DNA of 64,000 nt from Trichomonas vaginalis G3 (GCF_026262505.1 NC_067205.1:10974001-11038000); one strand, 5' to 3'. Counted from the first letter of the stretch, positions 1 to 10,830 are shown. Numbers and translations are program-made. Notes: a model not told the origin generated them from the sequence alone.

Positions 1-410
1 CAAGACAAGTCTTTTACTTTTTCAAGACAAGTCTTTTACTTTTTCAAGACAAGTCTTTTACTTTTTCAAGACAAGACCCGTTATTTTTCAAGAAATTTTT
101 TGGTGTAAAGTTCTCAAATTTGAGAACAGTGGTCTTGATTTCAGACGATACCCGTACTTTTTCAAGACAAGTCTTTCACTTTTTCAAGACAAGTCTTTTA
201 CTTTTTCAAGACAAGTCTTTTACTTTTTCAAGACAAGTCTTTTACTTTTTCAAGACAAGTCTTTTACTTTTTCAAGACAAGTCTTTTACTTTTTCAAGAC
301 AAGTCTTTTACTTTTTCAAGACAAGTCTTTTACTTTTTCAAGACAAGTCTTTTACTTTTTCAAGACAAGTCTTTTATTGTTTCAAGACAAGTCTTTTATT
401 GTTTCAAGAC
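1..410. repeat. 22-bp tandem repeat array downstream of the packaging ATPase (copy A)
   Basis: About 14 copies of a 22-bp unit whose core is CAAGACAAGTCTTTTAC followed by a run of T. They form two blocks, roughly 1-75 and 155-410, separated by a unique stretch. Each unit holds the near-palindrome AAGACAAGTCTT. The last units drift (TATTG in place of TACTT). Because 22 is not a multiple of three, the array can be read as protein with a 22-residue super-period, but I see no reason to think it is translated. Copy B has an array of the same period but different sequence at the same site (about 32400-32720). Confidence 0.9.
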
Positions 411-411
411 A

Positions 412-489
412 ATGTCCGACGTACCACCAACCGAGTCCATTCCAAAGCCAGAAGAACCGACAGCCCCAGCACCACAACAGACTTACTAA
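412..489 (+). CDS. possible 25-aa Pro/Glu-rich peptide (copy A)
   Basis: A short reading frame beginning MSDVPPTESIPKPEEP directly after the 22-bp array and converging on the ATPase gene, whose stop is 18 bp away. The peptide is almost the same in copy B on the minus strand, starting near 32391, where only one early residue differs before the C-termini diverge. Conservation next to a rapidly changing array suggests it may be a real small gene or the conserved end of one, but a length of 25 codons is weak evidence. No domain is recognised. Confidence 0.3.
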   Translation: MSDVPPTESIPKPEEPTAPAPQQTY

Positions 490-506
490 GACTAAACATT
501 TATTTT

Positions 507-1382
507 TCAAGCTTGACTTTTTACAATTTGAACTTTGTTCGCGTAGATGTGAATTCTGAAAGAAGTATGAGGGTCTTGTATGACTTTGTACTTCTCCCAT
601 AGTTCATGTCTGTCAAACTTACCTGCCATGGACTCTTTCATAAGTTCCATGAAATCGTCTTCGGACAATCCGGGGAAAAGTACAATGTCAGTAAGTATTC
701 TCTTTACATCCTTACTTAAACTCTTTGCTGTCTGTACACAAATGACAACTGAGATGTTAAAGTGTCTGAGCTTCTTGAGAATTCGACACATGTCTTGTTC
801 TCTGTTCTTTAACAAAGGATGAGAAGCAAAGTCATCTAAGATAAGAAGACATCTGTGAGGGTAAGTCTTCCAATCGTAAGATTGCAATTTCTTCGAAATG
901 TATTCTATCTCTTTCTGTTTGTTTCTGAAGTGTTTCTTCTCTAATATTCTCTGCATTTCCTCATTTGGGTCTTTAAACTTCGAGTTTATATACTCATTTA
1001 TAGCATTGTACTTCAAAACTCTTCTTTGGTACTTCTTTATCCAATCTAACAACTCAGTATCCTTTATACATACTAACTTAGACTTTTTTATAATATCTTT
1101 GAACGAATTGACGGTTTGGTCAAAATGACCAGAAGTACTACAAATGACAACTAACTCATAGAATGGGTTCTTCTCATCTAGTTCTTGTTGTTGTGCAGCC
1201 ATTTTAAGATAAGTGAAAGTCTTACCCGACCCAGGTGGTGCAATTAGACCTGTTATACCATTCTGAGCAAATAAGAACTTGTCATGTATGGGTTTTATCT
1301 GAGCATTTTCTAACTTCCTCTTGTTCTTGTTTAAAACATTCTCAAATTTTTTGTCAATGTCAGCAAACTTTTTTTCTAACAT
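507..1382 (-). CDS. A32/FtsK-HerA-type genome-packaging ATPase (copy A)
   Basis: A 291-aa protein. In Polintons and related viruses this ATPase pumps DNA into the capsid. The Walker A motif APPGSGKT is near residue 50, the Walker B motif LLILDDF near residue 178, and a sensor-like strand VVICVQTAKS near residue 214. Together these match the poxvirus A32-like group of the FtsK/HerA superfamily. I chose the start at MLEKKFADIDKKF rather than an in-frame Met further upstream, because the upstream stretch overlaps the start of the divergent 149-aa gene and the chosen Met lies just after an A/T-rich gap. The gene looks whole. The copy B homologue at 31422-32297 is nearly identical. Confidence 0.85.
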   Translation of the reverse strand: MLEKKFADIDKKFENVLNKNKRKLENAQIKPIHDKFLFAQNGITGLIAPPGSGKTFTYLKMAAQQQELDEKNPFYELVVICSTSGHFDQTVNSFKDIIKKSKLVCIKDTELLDWIKKYQRRVLKYNAINEYINSKFKDPNEEMQRILEKKHFRNKQKEIEYISKKLQSYDWKTYPHRCLLILDDFASHPLLKNREQDMCRILKKLRHFNISVVICVQTAKSLSKDVKRILTDIVLFPGLSEDDFMELMKESMAGKFDRHELWEKYKVIQDPHTSFRIHIYANKVQIVKSQA

Positions 1383-1418
1383 ATTTTTAGAAAAATTAAA
1401 ATTTTTATCTTTTAGAAA
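1383..1418. promoter_or_regulatory. short divergent promoter gap, ATPase / 149-aa gene (copy A)
   Basis: Only 36 bp of nearly pure A/T separate the start codons of two divergently read genes. The same gap is kept in copy B at 31386-31421. It must contain both transcription starts unless the genes start inside each other. No clear initiator motif is visible. Confidence 0.45.
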
Positions 1419-1868
1419 ATGTCTAGCGATTTCGCTATCTATATTCGAGACAAGCTTTTCGACAGCAAAACATCTGTCGACCATAAAATCTTACATAGTG
1501 TAAACAAGAAAGGTGAATTTGTTCTAAAGTTCTGTTTCTGGGAATATGACAAGAACCATAAAACCTTAAGCAGAGAAGTCTTAAAATTTGTCAATGACAG
1601 ACTTGTTGACAGAGATGACGCCTCTTGGAAAGATGAAGTCCAACAAAAGTTCTTAGAATGCAAAGAAGACACATGCGCTGTTCTTGAAGATGAAATAGGA
1701 AACAGAATAGAAGAGCTATTAAAGGACAAAGAACTTTTACAAAAATATGGTTCTGAGAAGTTTGACATAACTCCACCAGAGAAGAAGAAGAAGAGAGAAA
1801 AGAAAGAAAAGAAAGTAGAAGAAGAGAAGAAAGAACCTGAACCAGAGAAGGTGAGATATGACATGTAA
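1419..1868 (+). CDS. conserved Polinton protein, 149 aa, Lys/Glu-rich tail (copy A)
   Basis: Begins MSSDFAIYIRDKLFDSKTSV and is followed by a folded-looking domain of about 115 residues. The last 35 residues are a highly charged tail of alternating Lys and Glu blocks with Pro. No known family is recognised. It is read divergently from the packaging ATPase and converges on the 139-aa gene. The copy B homologue (30930-31385) keeps the same length and differs by a few residues, mostly at the extreme C-terminus, which suggests selection on the protein. A DNA-binding or capsid-internal role would fit the basic tail but is only a guess. Confidence 0.75.
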   Translation: MSSDFAIYIRDKLFDSKTSVDHKILHSVNKKGEFVLKFCFWEYDKNHKTLSREVLKFVNDRLVDRDDASWKDEVQQKFLECKEDTCAVLEDEIGNRIEELLKDKELLQKYGSEKFDITPPEKKKKREKKEKKVEEEKKEPEPEKVRYDM

Positions 1869-1884
1869 AAATAAACTTTTATTT

Positions 1885-2304
1885 TTAGAACATTTCTGGG
1901 TCAATGTCAATGTTCTCTTCCTCTTTAGGAGCAAACACTGGCTTAGACTCTAAAATCTTTTTACCTAATTTACCTTGAACTTCAACTATCTTAGACTCAT
2001 AATATTCATAGTCGTCTGCTTTCTTTGGTTCATAAGGTATAACAAGTTTGTATGCTTTGCCTTCTTTAAGGTTTGAGAACCTTCTGTCAAAATTTTCTTT
2101 GACTGCTAACAAACCTTCTATGTCTAAGTCTTCAAATTTCGCACCATTTTTAGTCACAATAGCAAACTTAACAGGTTCGATGTTCCAAATTTTGTCAAAT
2201 GTAGACTTTTCAAAATTGTAGAAGTAAACATTCAAATATGCGAATGGAGCTAACTTATCTTTGACTTCTGTCATGTACTTGTTGACTGAAATATATTTCG
2301 TCAT
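1885..2304 (-). CDS. conserved Polinton protein, 139 aa (copy A)
   Basis: A whole 139-aa frame starting MTKYISVNKYMTEVKDKL and ending in an acidic tail (EEENIDIDPEMF). The body alternates short predicted strands and helices; I recognise no family. It lies 41 bp downstream of the HNH gene and converges with the 149-aa gene, 16 bp between stops. In copy B the homologous gene follows the helicase and is broken. The shared leader just upstream (ATCCGATAGAAAAGATGAC) marks the junction where the two elements carry different neighbouring cassettes. Confidence 0.7.
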   Translation of the reverse strand: MTKYISVNKYMTEVKDKLAPFAYLNVYFYNFEKSTFDKIWNIEPVKFAIVTKNGAKFEDLDIEGLLAVKENFDRRFSNLKEGKAYKLVIPYEPKKADDYEYYESKIVEVQGKLGKKILESKPVFAPKEEENIDIDPEMF

Positions 2305-2345
2305 CTTTTCTATCGGATAAAAAAATATTTTTTTTTAAAAACGTT

Positions 2346-2928
2346 TTAAAATGGTATGCCATATAGCTTCTTGAATTTGTTAAGAAGTATTTTAACGCAT
2401 TTTCCATCTGTATCTCTAGCGTTTACAAAAGCATAGTCTTCCTTAGTAAAACATACTTGTAATTTTCTATAGTTTACGCCGGTATAAAAGTAGAAAGAGT
2501 CTTGTTCTTCGCTATAGTAGTAAAACTCCAACGTATGCTTGCCATAGTCTGTAATTTCAATTGTTTCATCTTCTAGTTCGTCGACAAATTCGAATACAAT
2601 ATCTCGAAATTTGCTTTTGTTCTTATTGTTTTCAGAACGAGTAACCCAACGTAAATTTTCAAGTCTATTGTCGTTTCTTATATGGTTTATATGGTCTACA
2701 AAAGGTAGATTGTTAGGGTTCGGTAAAATGAGTTGCAATGACAACATGTTTAAGATAGCGTTTTCCACCAATCCTCATCCTAGCATATCCGTTATTTTGC
2801 TCCCATTCGCTTAAAACTCTTTTTGTCTTTTTGTTTCTGACTTCAAATGACTCACAACAGTGAATTTCATATTTCTCATCTAACAAACAAGTTTCCCAAC
2901 GGTCCTTTCCAACAAACTCAGCGTACAT
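2346..2928 (-). pseudogene. HNH endonuclease cassette inside Polinton copy A (broken)
   Basis: Minus-strand coding sequence of an HNH_3-type homing endonuclease. The central signature reads VDHINHIRNDNRLENLRWVT followed by ENNKNK, with His and Asn residues spaced as in this family, after a region containing KHVVIATHF. It sits between the penton-like gene and the 139-aa gene, exactly where copy B carries its helicase. A direct repeat of about 55 bp flanks the 5' end of the cassette (about 2876-2942 and 2993-3062). The gene is broken, about one break. HNH nucleases of this kind are selfish passengers; they are not a standard Polinton gene. Confidence 0.75.
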
Positions 2929-3135
2929 TTCAAATAAAATAAAAAAATATTTTTTTGAAAAAATGTTTTATTCCATGCAATGTTTTACTTCTCATCTGTA
3001 ACAAACAAGTTTCCCAACGGTCTTCTCCAACAAAACTCAGCGTACATTTCAAATAAAATAAAAATATACTGTTTTATTCTTGTTACTTTGTTGTTGCACA
3101 TTTTTATTATTCTTGGACTTTTGTTGTTGCATTTT

Positions 3136-3943
3136 TTATTCTTGACTTTTGTTCCATTTGTTCCATTTGTTGCATTTGTTGTTCTTGAGCTATTTGTTGT
3201 TGAAGTTGTTCTTGTAATACAATACTTTCACCAGTTGCATCTTCCAATTCGAAACTTTCTGCCGTCATTGACAAAATACATAGGACATAAAAGTTTTACA
3301 GGAACAAAGTTTGCGTCGACTAAGGTTAAGTTTATGTTTGCTAAAGTGTTTTGAGTTTACTAAAGCTGAAAACTCTGCATTCGAATGAACAATAGGCAAA
3401 CAGCACAGAGAAAGTGTTGTTTATATACGCATGAGTATCTTTTGGTCATAGTAGTTTCTGTCGACATTCGAATAGCACTTGAACCTAAGTTTGAAACAAT
3501 ATATAAAATAGGTGTACTTAAAGTCAATGGAATAGACATTCCTTGTATGACACCTTTTCCTGTTATAGGAAACTGTTGGTAGTAAAAACAGATATAAGTT
3601 TTGTATTATAGCTCATATCGTTTATACTAAACTCAGTCGGACATCCAAACATAATGAAACCTGCTCTAGTTGCAGCACATGTTACATCCGTCCTTAAAGT
3701 ATTAAATAAGTCAACAAAACCTGTTGGTGGTATATCTGAGTAAGTATCTTCAAAGAAGTATTTTTTACCATTCACAACAACAAAGTCTTCTGGTGTCAAA
3801 AGAGCAAAACAGGCTTTAGTCGTCATCGTGTTTAAGGTCAGTTTACAATATCGTCCTTGAGGACTTTGTAAGTTTGTTGTTATAGAATTATATGACTCAG
3901 GGTTTTTAGTCGTAATAGTATAAACCACTATGTCTTCTGCCAT
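3136..3943 (-). pseudogene. penton-like minor capsid protein (copy A, broken)
   Basis: Homologue of the whole 265-aa protein at 28395-29192. It starts MAEDIVVYTITTKNPES and ends in the same Gln-rich tail. Its place directly after the capsid block and its beta-rich composition fit the single jelly-roll minor capsid (penton) protein of Polintons, but I cannot confirm the fold from sequence alone. Broken, about three breaks. Its start codon lies five bases after the stop of the upstream 193-aa gene, so the two are probably read from one transcript. Confidence 0.5.
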
Positions 3944-3947
3944 TTAC

Positions 3948-4529
3948 TTAGCAAGTAAATTTTAATGAAATGTTGTGGTCGTCAAATATTTTTATGACGT
4001 CTGGGAAACTATATTTTAAGTTCAACGTTTCACCTCCTTTCATAACGTATATCTTGTCAATGACATTATATGAAACACCACAGCAAGCAATGTCGGGTTC
4101 TATTTCTTTGATGTTTATATCGTCTGCCTCTGTCAAAAGTTTCAATAGTTCTTTCAAAACTTCATGAGGTGCGATGACATATGAGTTCACTTTTACAGGG
4201 TTGTGTTCGACCAAGTTTAACATTATACCTAAAGCTTGACAAATCTTCTCCTGAGTTTTAAGCTTATCTTTCAGTTGCATGTAGTCATTTCGAATATCTG
4301 CAACAGAACTTAACTCTCTGCTAACTTCAGGGTATGTTGGTTGTTCTTTTACAGGAACTATTGTTATACCATCTTGGTCTTCGTATGGTTTCCCCACTTC
4401 AACATCTCTTTCTTTGACATTGACAACAACACTTTGACTGTTTGTTTGAGTTGGTGAATTTAACTTCACATCTGCCACCGCCATTAAACCTTTTGAAACA
4501 CTTACGCTTCTATTTTTCGGAAATGACAT
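3948..4529 (-). CDS. conserved Polinton protein, 193 aa (copy A)
   Basis: A whole frame starting MSFPKNRSVSVSKGLMAVAD. The first 70 residues look disordered and polar. A helical stretch follows near residues 75-115, then a mixed domain ending DVIKIFDDHNISLKFTC. I chose this Met, not the longer in-frame extension, because the extension would overlap the divergent gene at 4548 and because the copy B homologue begins at the same Met. No family recognised. It sits between the capsid gene and the penton-like gene, which suggests a virion or assembly role. The copy B homologue (27810-28390) is broken. Confidence 0.65.
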   Translation of the reverse strand: MSFPKNRSVSVSKGLMAVADVKLNSPTQTNSQSVVVNVKERDVEVGKPYEDQDGITIVPVKEQPTYPEVSRELSSVADIRNDYMQLKDKLKTQEKICQALGIMLNLVEHNPVKVNSYVIAPHEVLKELLKLLTEADDINIKEIEPDIACCGVSYNVIDKIYVMKGGETLNLKYSFPDVIKIFDDHNISLKFTC

Positions 4530-4547
4530 TTTACTTAGAATAAAAAG

Positions 4548-4965
4548 ATGGACGTATTTGAGTATCTCTTCGAATTGAAGCAAAACAAAGTTTACACACA
4601 CAAACAATACAAGTTCATTGATAGAATAGTTCTTTACACAAACAATGGAAAATGTTATAGAATAGCAGTCTTTGCTGAACCAAAATATTTTCATAAAGCA
4701 AAGAAAGTTGTATAACCGAGATGGTGAAAGTTCTTGAAGCAGACACAAAAATATAACAACAAAACTGACCGATATTTCTAAAGGTAAGTTTATAATACAA
4801 TTTTATGTCAAACTGGCGTCTGTCATATTTGACGGAGAGAAGTCAGTTCAAGAACAACTTACTGACCTGCTGCCAAAATCTGCTCGATGGAAGCTGTCGT
4901 TATGCCAATCTGAGGAGCCCCAGCAGGTTTCATCGAACGAATCTTCAAAAGAGCATCTTCCGTGA
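4548..4965 (+). pseudogene. antisense-overlapping conserved gene (copy A, broken)
   Basis: Homologue of the whole 139-aa minus-strand gene of copy B (27372-27791), here on the plus strand because copy A is inverted. It starts MDVFEYLFELKQNKVYTHK about 18 bp from the divergent 193-aa gene, and its 3' end overlaps the 3' end of the capsid gene by about 107 bp on the opposite strand. Broken, one or two breaks. No family recognised. Confidence 0.55.
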
Positions 4966-6465
4966 AAAGTGCTATTGGTTTTGTAAACTTCTTTGCTTTC
5001 AATTCATCTGGACCGTCTCTGTCACCAGTATATTGTATTTGAACTGTACCAACAGTTGAAATACCACCCATAAAGTCTTCTGAGTCAGCAAATGGAATGC
5101 CAAGCCAAAAGTTTGAACGGTCTCCATTTGTATATTGAGTTTTTTGACCTCCTGTATGAGTCCATACTTTCACATATGGCATAATAGAACTTTGCATTTC
5201 AGGGTTAATGGTCGTTGTGAAGTTGTTGTTAAAGTTCATAGCATCTAATGTCAAGTTGTATGACCTCATATCCTCAACTGTAGAATATTCTTCTCTTGGA
5301 TAATATTTGCCATCTATGTTTATATGGTATTTAATACCAGGGTTGTAGAAGCAAGAATAGTCATTTATAGTTCGTCTGAACAGTACAAACATAGTATCTG
5401 CATGTTTCATTGCAGTTGTTAAAGCAATATCCGTTCTTGCACCTGGGTCAGCACTTTGGTTTCCAACTTCACCTGCAAAGTCTTTGACAGATATTTGGTG
5501 TATAGGGAACATAAGTGGAACTGCAATATATTTGGCAGCTAAAGCATTTGAAATATCTGGGTCCAACATATAGACTGCAAGTCTGCTTTCTATTCTCTTG
5601 CATTCAAACTTTTCGCATGTAAACTTAACTGGGTCCCAAGCATCTCCAGCAGCATTGAAATAATAGTTTACTTCAGTGTTGAGGTTTGAGAAACCAAAGT
5701 CTAAGTCAACTTTGTCTTTGCAAAATTCGGCGAATGACGTTTTATTTGTTCCCTTTACGTCTGTAAGAGTGAATGGGTCTTGTGTTGGTGCAATGACTAA
5801 GTTATTTTTGCTTGGAGTAAGTTCGATAGAAATTTTTCCTGCCCAGTTTGGCAAGTATCTTAAAAACCTGAAGATGAGGAAAGATGACAAAGGAACTCTA
5901 AGTTTCAGTTTTACTTTAGTGGCAGCATTTCCATCTGAACCAGAAAGGTTAACATAAACTCCTGGAACGTTAGGTCAAGTCTTCTTATTTTCTCAATAGT
6001 TGCATACTGGTCTGTTTGTTCTCTAGCTTGTGGTTGTACTGAGTTTCTCAAAGCGAACCATTCATAGTTTGCCCATGTTACTGTTTGAACTAAGTCAGAG
6101 TTAGAATATATCTTATATCCCATGAAAACTTCTGGAGCATATTGGTATCCGACATAGAAAATTCCATTGCAACCTTTCTTGTCAGACAACTTGGCAGAAG
6201 GTTTTATTTCAATGTCTTGTTCCACGTATAAGAATGAGTTGTCAATAGAAATAATATGAAACCTGTCGCAAGCAATATCTACTGTTGTTGAAGAACCTTC
6301 TCCAAACTCACCTACATTTCCATAAGAAACAGCAGTTGTATATTCGTAAGTTCCAGGAACTATTTCTGACCTTCTAATGGCATTGTCGCATTCGTTATAC
6401 CATTCAGAAACATTTCCATTCATAGCATCCAAAACTGTTGGCGTTATATTCTGAGCGGCGTACAT
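4859..6465 (-). pseudogene. putative major capsid protein (copy A, broken)
   Basis: A coding stretch of about 535 codons beginning MYAAQNITPTVLDAMNG. It lies where Polintons carry their double jelly-roll major capsid protein: next to the penton-like gene and on the same strand as the packaging ATPase. The sequence is rich in short beta strands and aromatic residues, for example GYKIYSNSDLVQTVTWANYE. Length and context support the call; I did not see a motif that proves the fold. Broken, about one break. The copy B homologue is at 25871-27478. Confidence 0.6.
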
Positions 6466-6497
6466 TTCATATGAGTAAAAATATAGAATAGTTGGAT

Positions 6498-9400
6498 TTA
6501 TATGTCATAATAGAACCCACGTGGACCAAGCTTTACTTTCTTCCTGACTGAGTTTTTAACTCTTCTTTTTCCTTCATTGCCCTCTGCTTGAAGTTGTTGC
6601 ATCTTTGCATTATGTTCATCTAGTATGTTGCAAATTTCCCATGTCCTTTTTGCCTTTGGGCTCTGGTCGCCCATCTCAGGTAACCTATATCCTAGAAAGA
6701 GTTTGTCATAGTTTGTATTTGAGTCTTTGCGTATTGTTTGCATGACTCTTTCCTGAGTTTCCGGTTCAAGCTCTTCAAACAGTGCCTGTCCATATGGAAT
6801 AAGCTCGTTTCCAAATATATGTTTTTGTAGCCATTCTGGTTTTCTTTCCATGTTACCAACTATATCTTTTGTGAATGGGAAAGCTTTTACCCAATCTTTC
6901 AGTCTTGCGTCGTTTATTTCTGTAGTTGGTTTTATTTTGTCAAGGAACATGTTTTTCAATACTAACATTTCATTTGGTACTGTCCATTTGAGTTTTCTTA
7001 AATATTCATCCCTTCTCGATTCATCGCCTGCAAAGTAAGTTTTTATGACATTTTGTAAACTTTCGTTTGCAAGGTCATGTACAATAGGTTCTCTTCCTTC
7101 TCCCTCCCTAACTTTCTTTCTAAACTCTTCACCAAATATACCATCTTTATGGTTCTGTGTAGTTCTTTGAGATAAATGTTTTAGAACGTCAGGTGTTATA
7201 TTTCCATCAGCCATGTTCATTTCATACTGGTCCAAAATATCTGCATCTTTCATATCTTTCAATGGCATTAAAGCCGCGCTGAAAATACCAGCTATATCTG
7301 GTTCACCATTGACTTCCATTGCGTCTACAACTTCTTGGAATTGTGGTTGTAAGTTTATGAACCACCTATCCGGGTTAGCTTTATGACCCCATCTCATTGT
7401 AGTTCCATCGTCTGCAGAAACAAAAGTAGGTTTGTTTCCATCTTGGCTAGGTTCTGAATGAACTTTAAACAATGTTTCATTTCTATATGTTTTCTTGAAA
7501 TTTAACCTTTTATCTTCACCGAGTTCATCCGAAGATTGAACGTTAAATGCTCGTAAGTAAAAAGGGTTGTTGTATTTGTGTACATTTTCTTTCAGTACTT
7601 CTATTCTATGCTGAATATTTTCATCTGGTGTTGGAGTCTTTTGTATGTCGGCAAACATTTTTCGATATTCTTCTACTATGTCAGCCGAATCTTTCTTAGA
7701 CTCTTGGAAAGATTCCATATTCTCCGCATACTCTTGTTGAGGGTCAAGATTTTTCGGCTGTTCCAAATCTTCATCTAGTTCTGTGAAGTTAGTTTCCAAA
7801 GGAGTGACTTGTTCGTTTCCTTCAGGCTCTTCTAGCTGTTGTTGCTGAACTATTTCTTCCATGTCTGGTTGTATCTGAACTTCTTCCTGTGGAGTTTCTT
7901 GTACCTCATCTGCTGGCATTTCATATATTCCGAGACCGTTTTTAACAATTTCCCTATCTACGTCATCCGCATTCATAAGCTTTTGTTCTTTCGTTCCGTC
8001 TCTATTTTTTACGCGTTTCATGACGAAAGTTGAATTGTCATTTAGCTCTGACATCAAATATCTCGGAGTAAATTCGTTCATGTCATTTGGATGATATGCT
8101 ATTAAATCATATCCCTTAGCGAGCTTGTATTTTCCAGGTTTGAGATTATATCCGTTTTGGTGTTGAGCCATAAAGCTAAATAGGTTCGGGTCAGTATTTC
8201 CATCCTTGAACTTTCCAATAGCTTCTTTATATCTGTCACTAAAGTCAACAGTATCTGGGAAACCACACTCTTCTTTAAGCATTTTTAAGAATTCTTGGTT
8301 TCCTTGTTCTCTACTTCTTTTATGTCCTTGCTCTGTTTGTGGTTGTTGTTGTGCAGGGTTTTGAACTGTTGGTTGCTGTGCTGGTTGTTGTGCTGGTTGT
8401 TGTGCTGGTTGTTGTTGTTGTTGTGTTGGTTTTGGTGCATGCCTGTGTCTGTGTCCATGTGACGATGTAAATGTTTTAGGTAGTCCTGGTGCAGGTGCTT
8501 CTCTTGGAGGGTTTGGTGGTATATAAGTTCCACCAGCTGGCACATATGTTCCATCTGCAGCGTAATGTCCTACCTGACTTTTCGTTCTTAAGAAAGCATT
8601 TACTAGGTCTGTTTTGGTCTGTTGTAACTCTTTTTCTTGACTTTCCACAACAGTTGCTCTAACGGCGTCATAGGCACTTTGAACTGCCTGTCTCGTTGCT
8701 GCATCTGTTATTTTCGTCATATTTTGTGCTACTTCTTTTAACTCTTTGTCGAAACCTTCAGACTTCAGTTTCTTTCCAGATGAGAAGTCGTTCACTTGTT
8801 TCACCTTACTATGAAGAGCTTCGAAAGCGTTCTTAAAGTCAGCATTTGTTAAAGTTTCATTTGAACTGTCTTCATCCGCTTGTATTTTTGTCCTTATTGA
8901 CCCTATGAGTTGGGCTGCTTTAGCGTTGGCTTGGGCATCTAACCAGTCATTGTTAGCTTTTATATATTCTGCGCTTTTCATTGCCTTTTGCATAGCCGCG
9001 TCGTTATTTTTACTTTCTTGTGCTAAGTTTTCATACTGTACGGTTTGGTTTTGCAACTGTAAAAGTTTTTCTGCCTTTACATTTGCTTCAACTTCTTTTT
9101 TATACTCATCGCTATCCATATATGTCTTCAGGGCTTTTTTTTTATCTCTTCATCTTTCAGTTTTTATTGAGTAGTATGGTTTTTCAAATTTATGACATCT
9201 TGTTCCATTTTTGCTACTTCTGTTGCTTTTTCTGAAACTTTTTCGCATATTCCTCTGTACTTAGTTCTTTCAGTTGTTCTTCTTTCTTCTTTTTCTCTAC
9301 GTTTAACTCATTGAGTTTCTTTGTGTGTCTGTCATATTCTAGTTTCTTTTCGTTTTCACTTATTTGCTTCTGTATGTCTATGTTTGACTTTTTGACATCT

Positions 9401-9690
9401 GTTATTTGATTTTTGAGTGAACTCAAATTCATTTGACTTTGAGGGTTATAGGCTGTTCCGTCTGCAGCTCCACCATAGCCTGCCATTTTCGCTAAAAGTG
9501 CCGCTCTTAAACCTCCACTCTGTGCACCAAGAACTCGGTTTAAAAGCATAGGATTGCTTGACATTTGTTGCAACATAGTGGGGTCATTCATTATTTGTTG
9601 TTGCAATTGTTGTTGTGGTGTCAGTTTTACTATTGGATGTTTCAATGCTCTCTTCCTCTTACGTATATTCTTACGTAGCTTACGTGGCAT
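6498..9690 (-). pseudogene. large Gln-rich structural-like protein (copy A, broken)
   Basis: Homologue of the whole 1085-aa protein at 22581-25838. It starts MPRKLRKNIRKRKRALKHPI and ends in a basic tail and GFYYDI. Copy A has a shorter repeat of the Gly-Thr-Tyr-Ile-Pro type and a different Gln/Pro block from copy B, so these low-complexity parts change length quickly. Broken, one or two breaks. Function unknown; see the copy B entry for its regions. Confidence 0.7.
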
Positions 9691-9699
9691 TTTAAGTGA

Positions 9700-10830
9700 A
9701 GTTAAAAAGCGGTTTTTGACAGATGTTTTGTAAAGACTTCTTCGTAAAGACTTTGTTGAGACTTCTTCGTAAATGAGTGTAAATGACCCAAAAATATAAT
9801 TTAGGGTAGAAGGGTATATCTAACCTCTTTTCTAACCTCTTTTCTACCCTCTTGAATTTTCATGAATTTCTTCGTAAATGTTTTGTCAAGACTTCTTCGT
9901 AAAGACTTTGTTGAGACTTCTTCGTAAAGACTTTGTTGAGACTTCTTCGTAAATGACCCAAAAATATATTTTAGGGTAGAAGGGTATATCTAACCTCTTT
10001 TCTAACCTCTTTTCTACCCTCTTGAATTTTCATGAATTTCTTCGTAAAGACTTTGTTAAGACTTCTTCGTAAAGACTTTGTTAAGACTTCTTCGTAAAGA
10101 CTTTGTTGAGACTTCTTCGTAAAGACTTTGTTGAGACTTCTTCGTAAAGACTTTGTCAAGACTTCATCGTAAATGACCCTAGTAGTATATTTTTGGTGTA
10201 AATTTCATGAAAATTCAAGAGGGTAGAAAAGAGGTTAGAAAAGAGGTTAGATATACCCTTCTACCCTAAAATATATTTTGGTGTAAATTTCATGAAAATT
10301 CAAGAGGGTAGAAAAGAGGTTAGAAAGAGGTTAGATATACCCTTCTACCCTAAAATATATTTTTGGTGTAAATTTCATGAAAATTCAAGAGGGTAGAAAA
10401 GAGGTTAGAAAAGAGGTTAGATATACCCTTCTACCCTAAAATATATTTTTGGTGTAAATTTCATGAAAATTCAAGAGGTGAGAAATGAGGTGAAAAAACA
10501 GGTGAAATCTCACCTCTTCACCTAAAATATATTTTTGTCTGATTTTACGAAGAAGTCTTGACAAAACATTTACGAAGAAGAAGTCTTGACAAAACATTTA
10601 CGAAGAAGTCTTGACAAAACATTTACGAAGAAGAAGTCTTGACAAAACATTTACGAAGAAGAAGTCTTGACAAAACATTTACGAAGAAGTCTTGACAAAG
10701 TCTTTACGATGAAATCTTGACAAAGTCTTTACGATGAAATTCATGAAAATTCAAGAGGTGAAAAATGAGGTGAAAAAACAGGTGAAATCTCACCTCTTCA
10801 CCTAAAATATATTTTTATTGAATTCTGTAT
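9700..10830. repeat. subterminal repeat field of Polinton copy A
   Basis: Noncoding. It mixes three repeat types: 24-25-bp units built on CGTAAAGACTTTGT and its variants with TTCTTCGTAAATG; an inverted-repeat block GGTGAAGAGGTGAGATTTCA and a parallel one GGGTAGAAGGGTATATCTAA; and linkers AAAATATATTTTTGGTGTAA with CATGAAAATTCAAGAGG. The orientation of the units flips near 10190. The same families fill both ends of copy B and gaps between its inner genes. Confidence 0.85.

Noticed and set aside
1-410. 22-bp array as a CRISPR array
   Set aside because: The units are adjacent with no unique spacers, and the organism is a eukaryote.
120-602. 160-codon frame across the 22-bp array of copy A
   Set aside because: Its sequence is only the array read in three frames (22 is not a multiple of three) followed by antisense of the ATPase end; no gene-like part beyond the short Pro-rich peptide.
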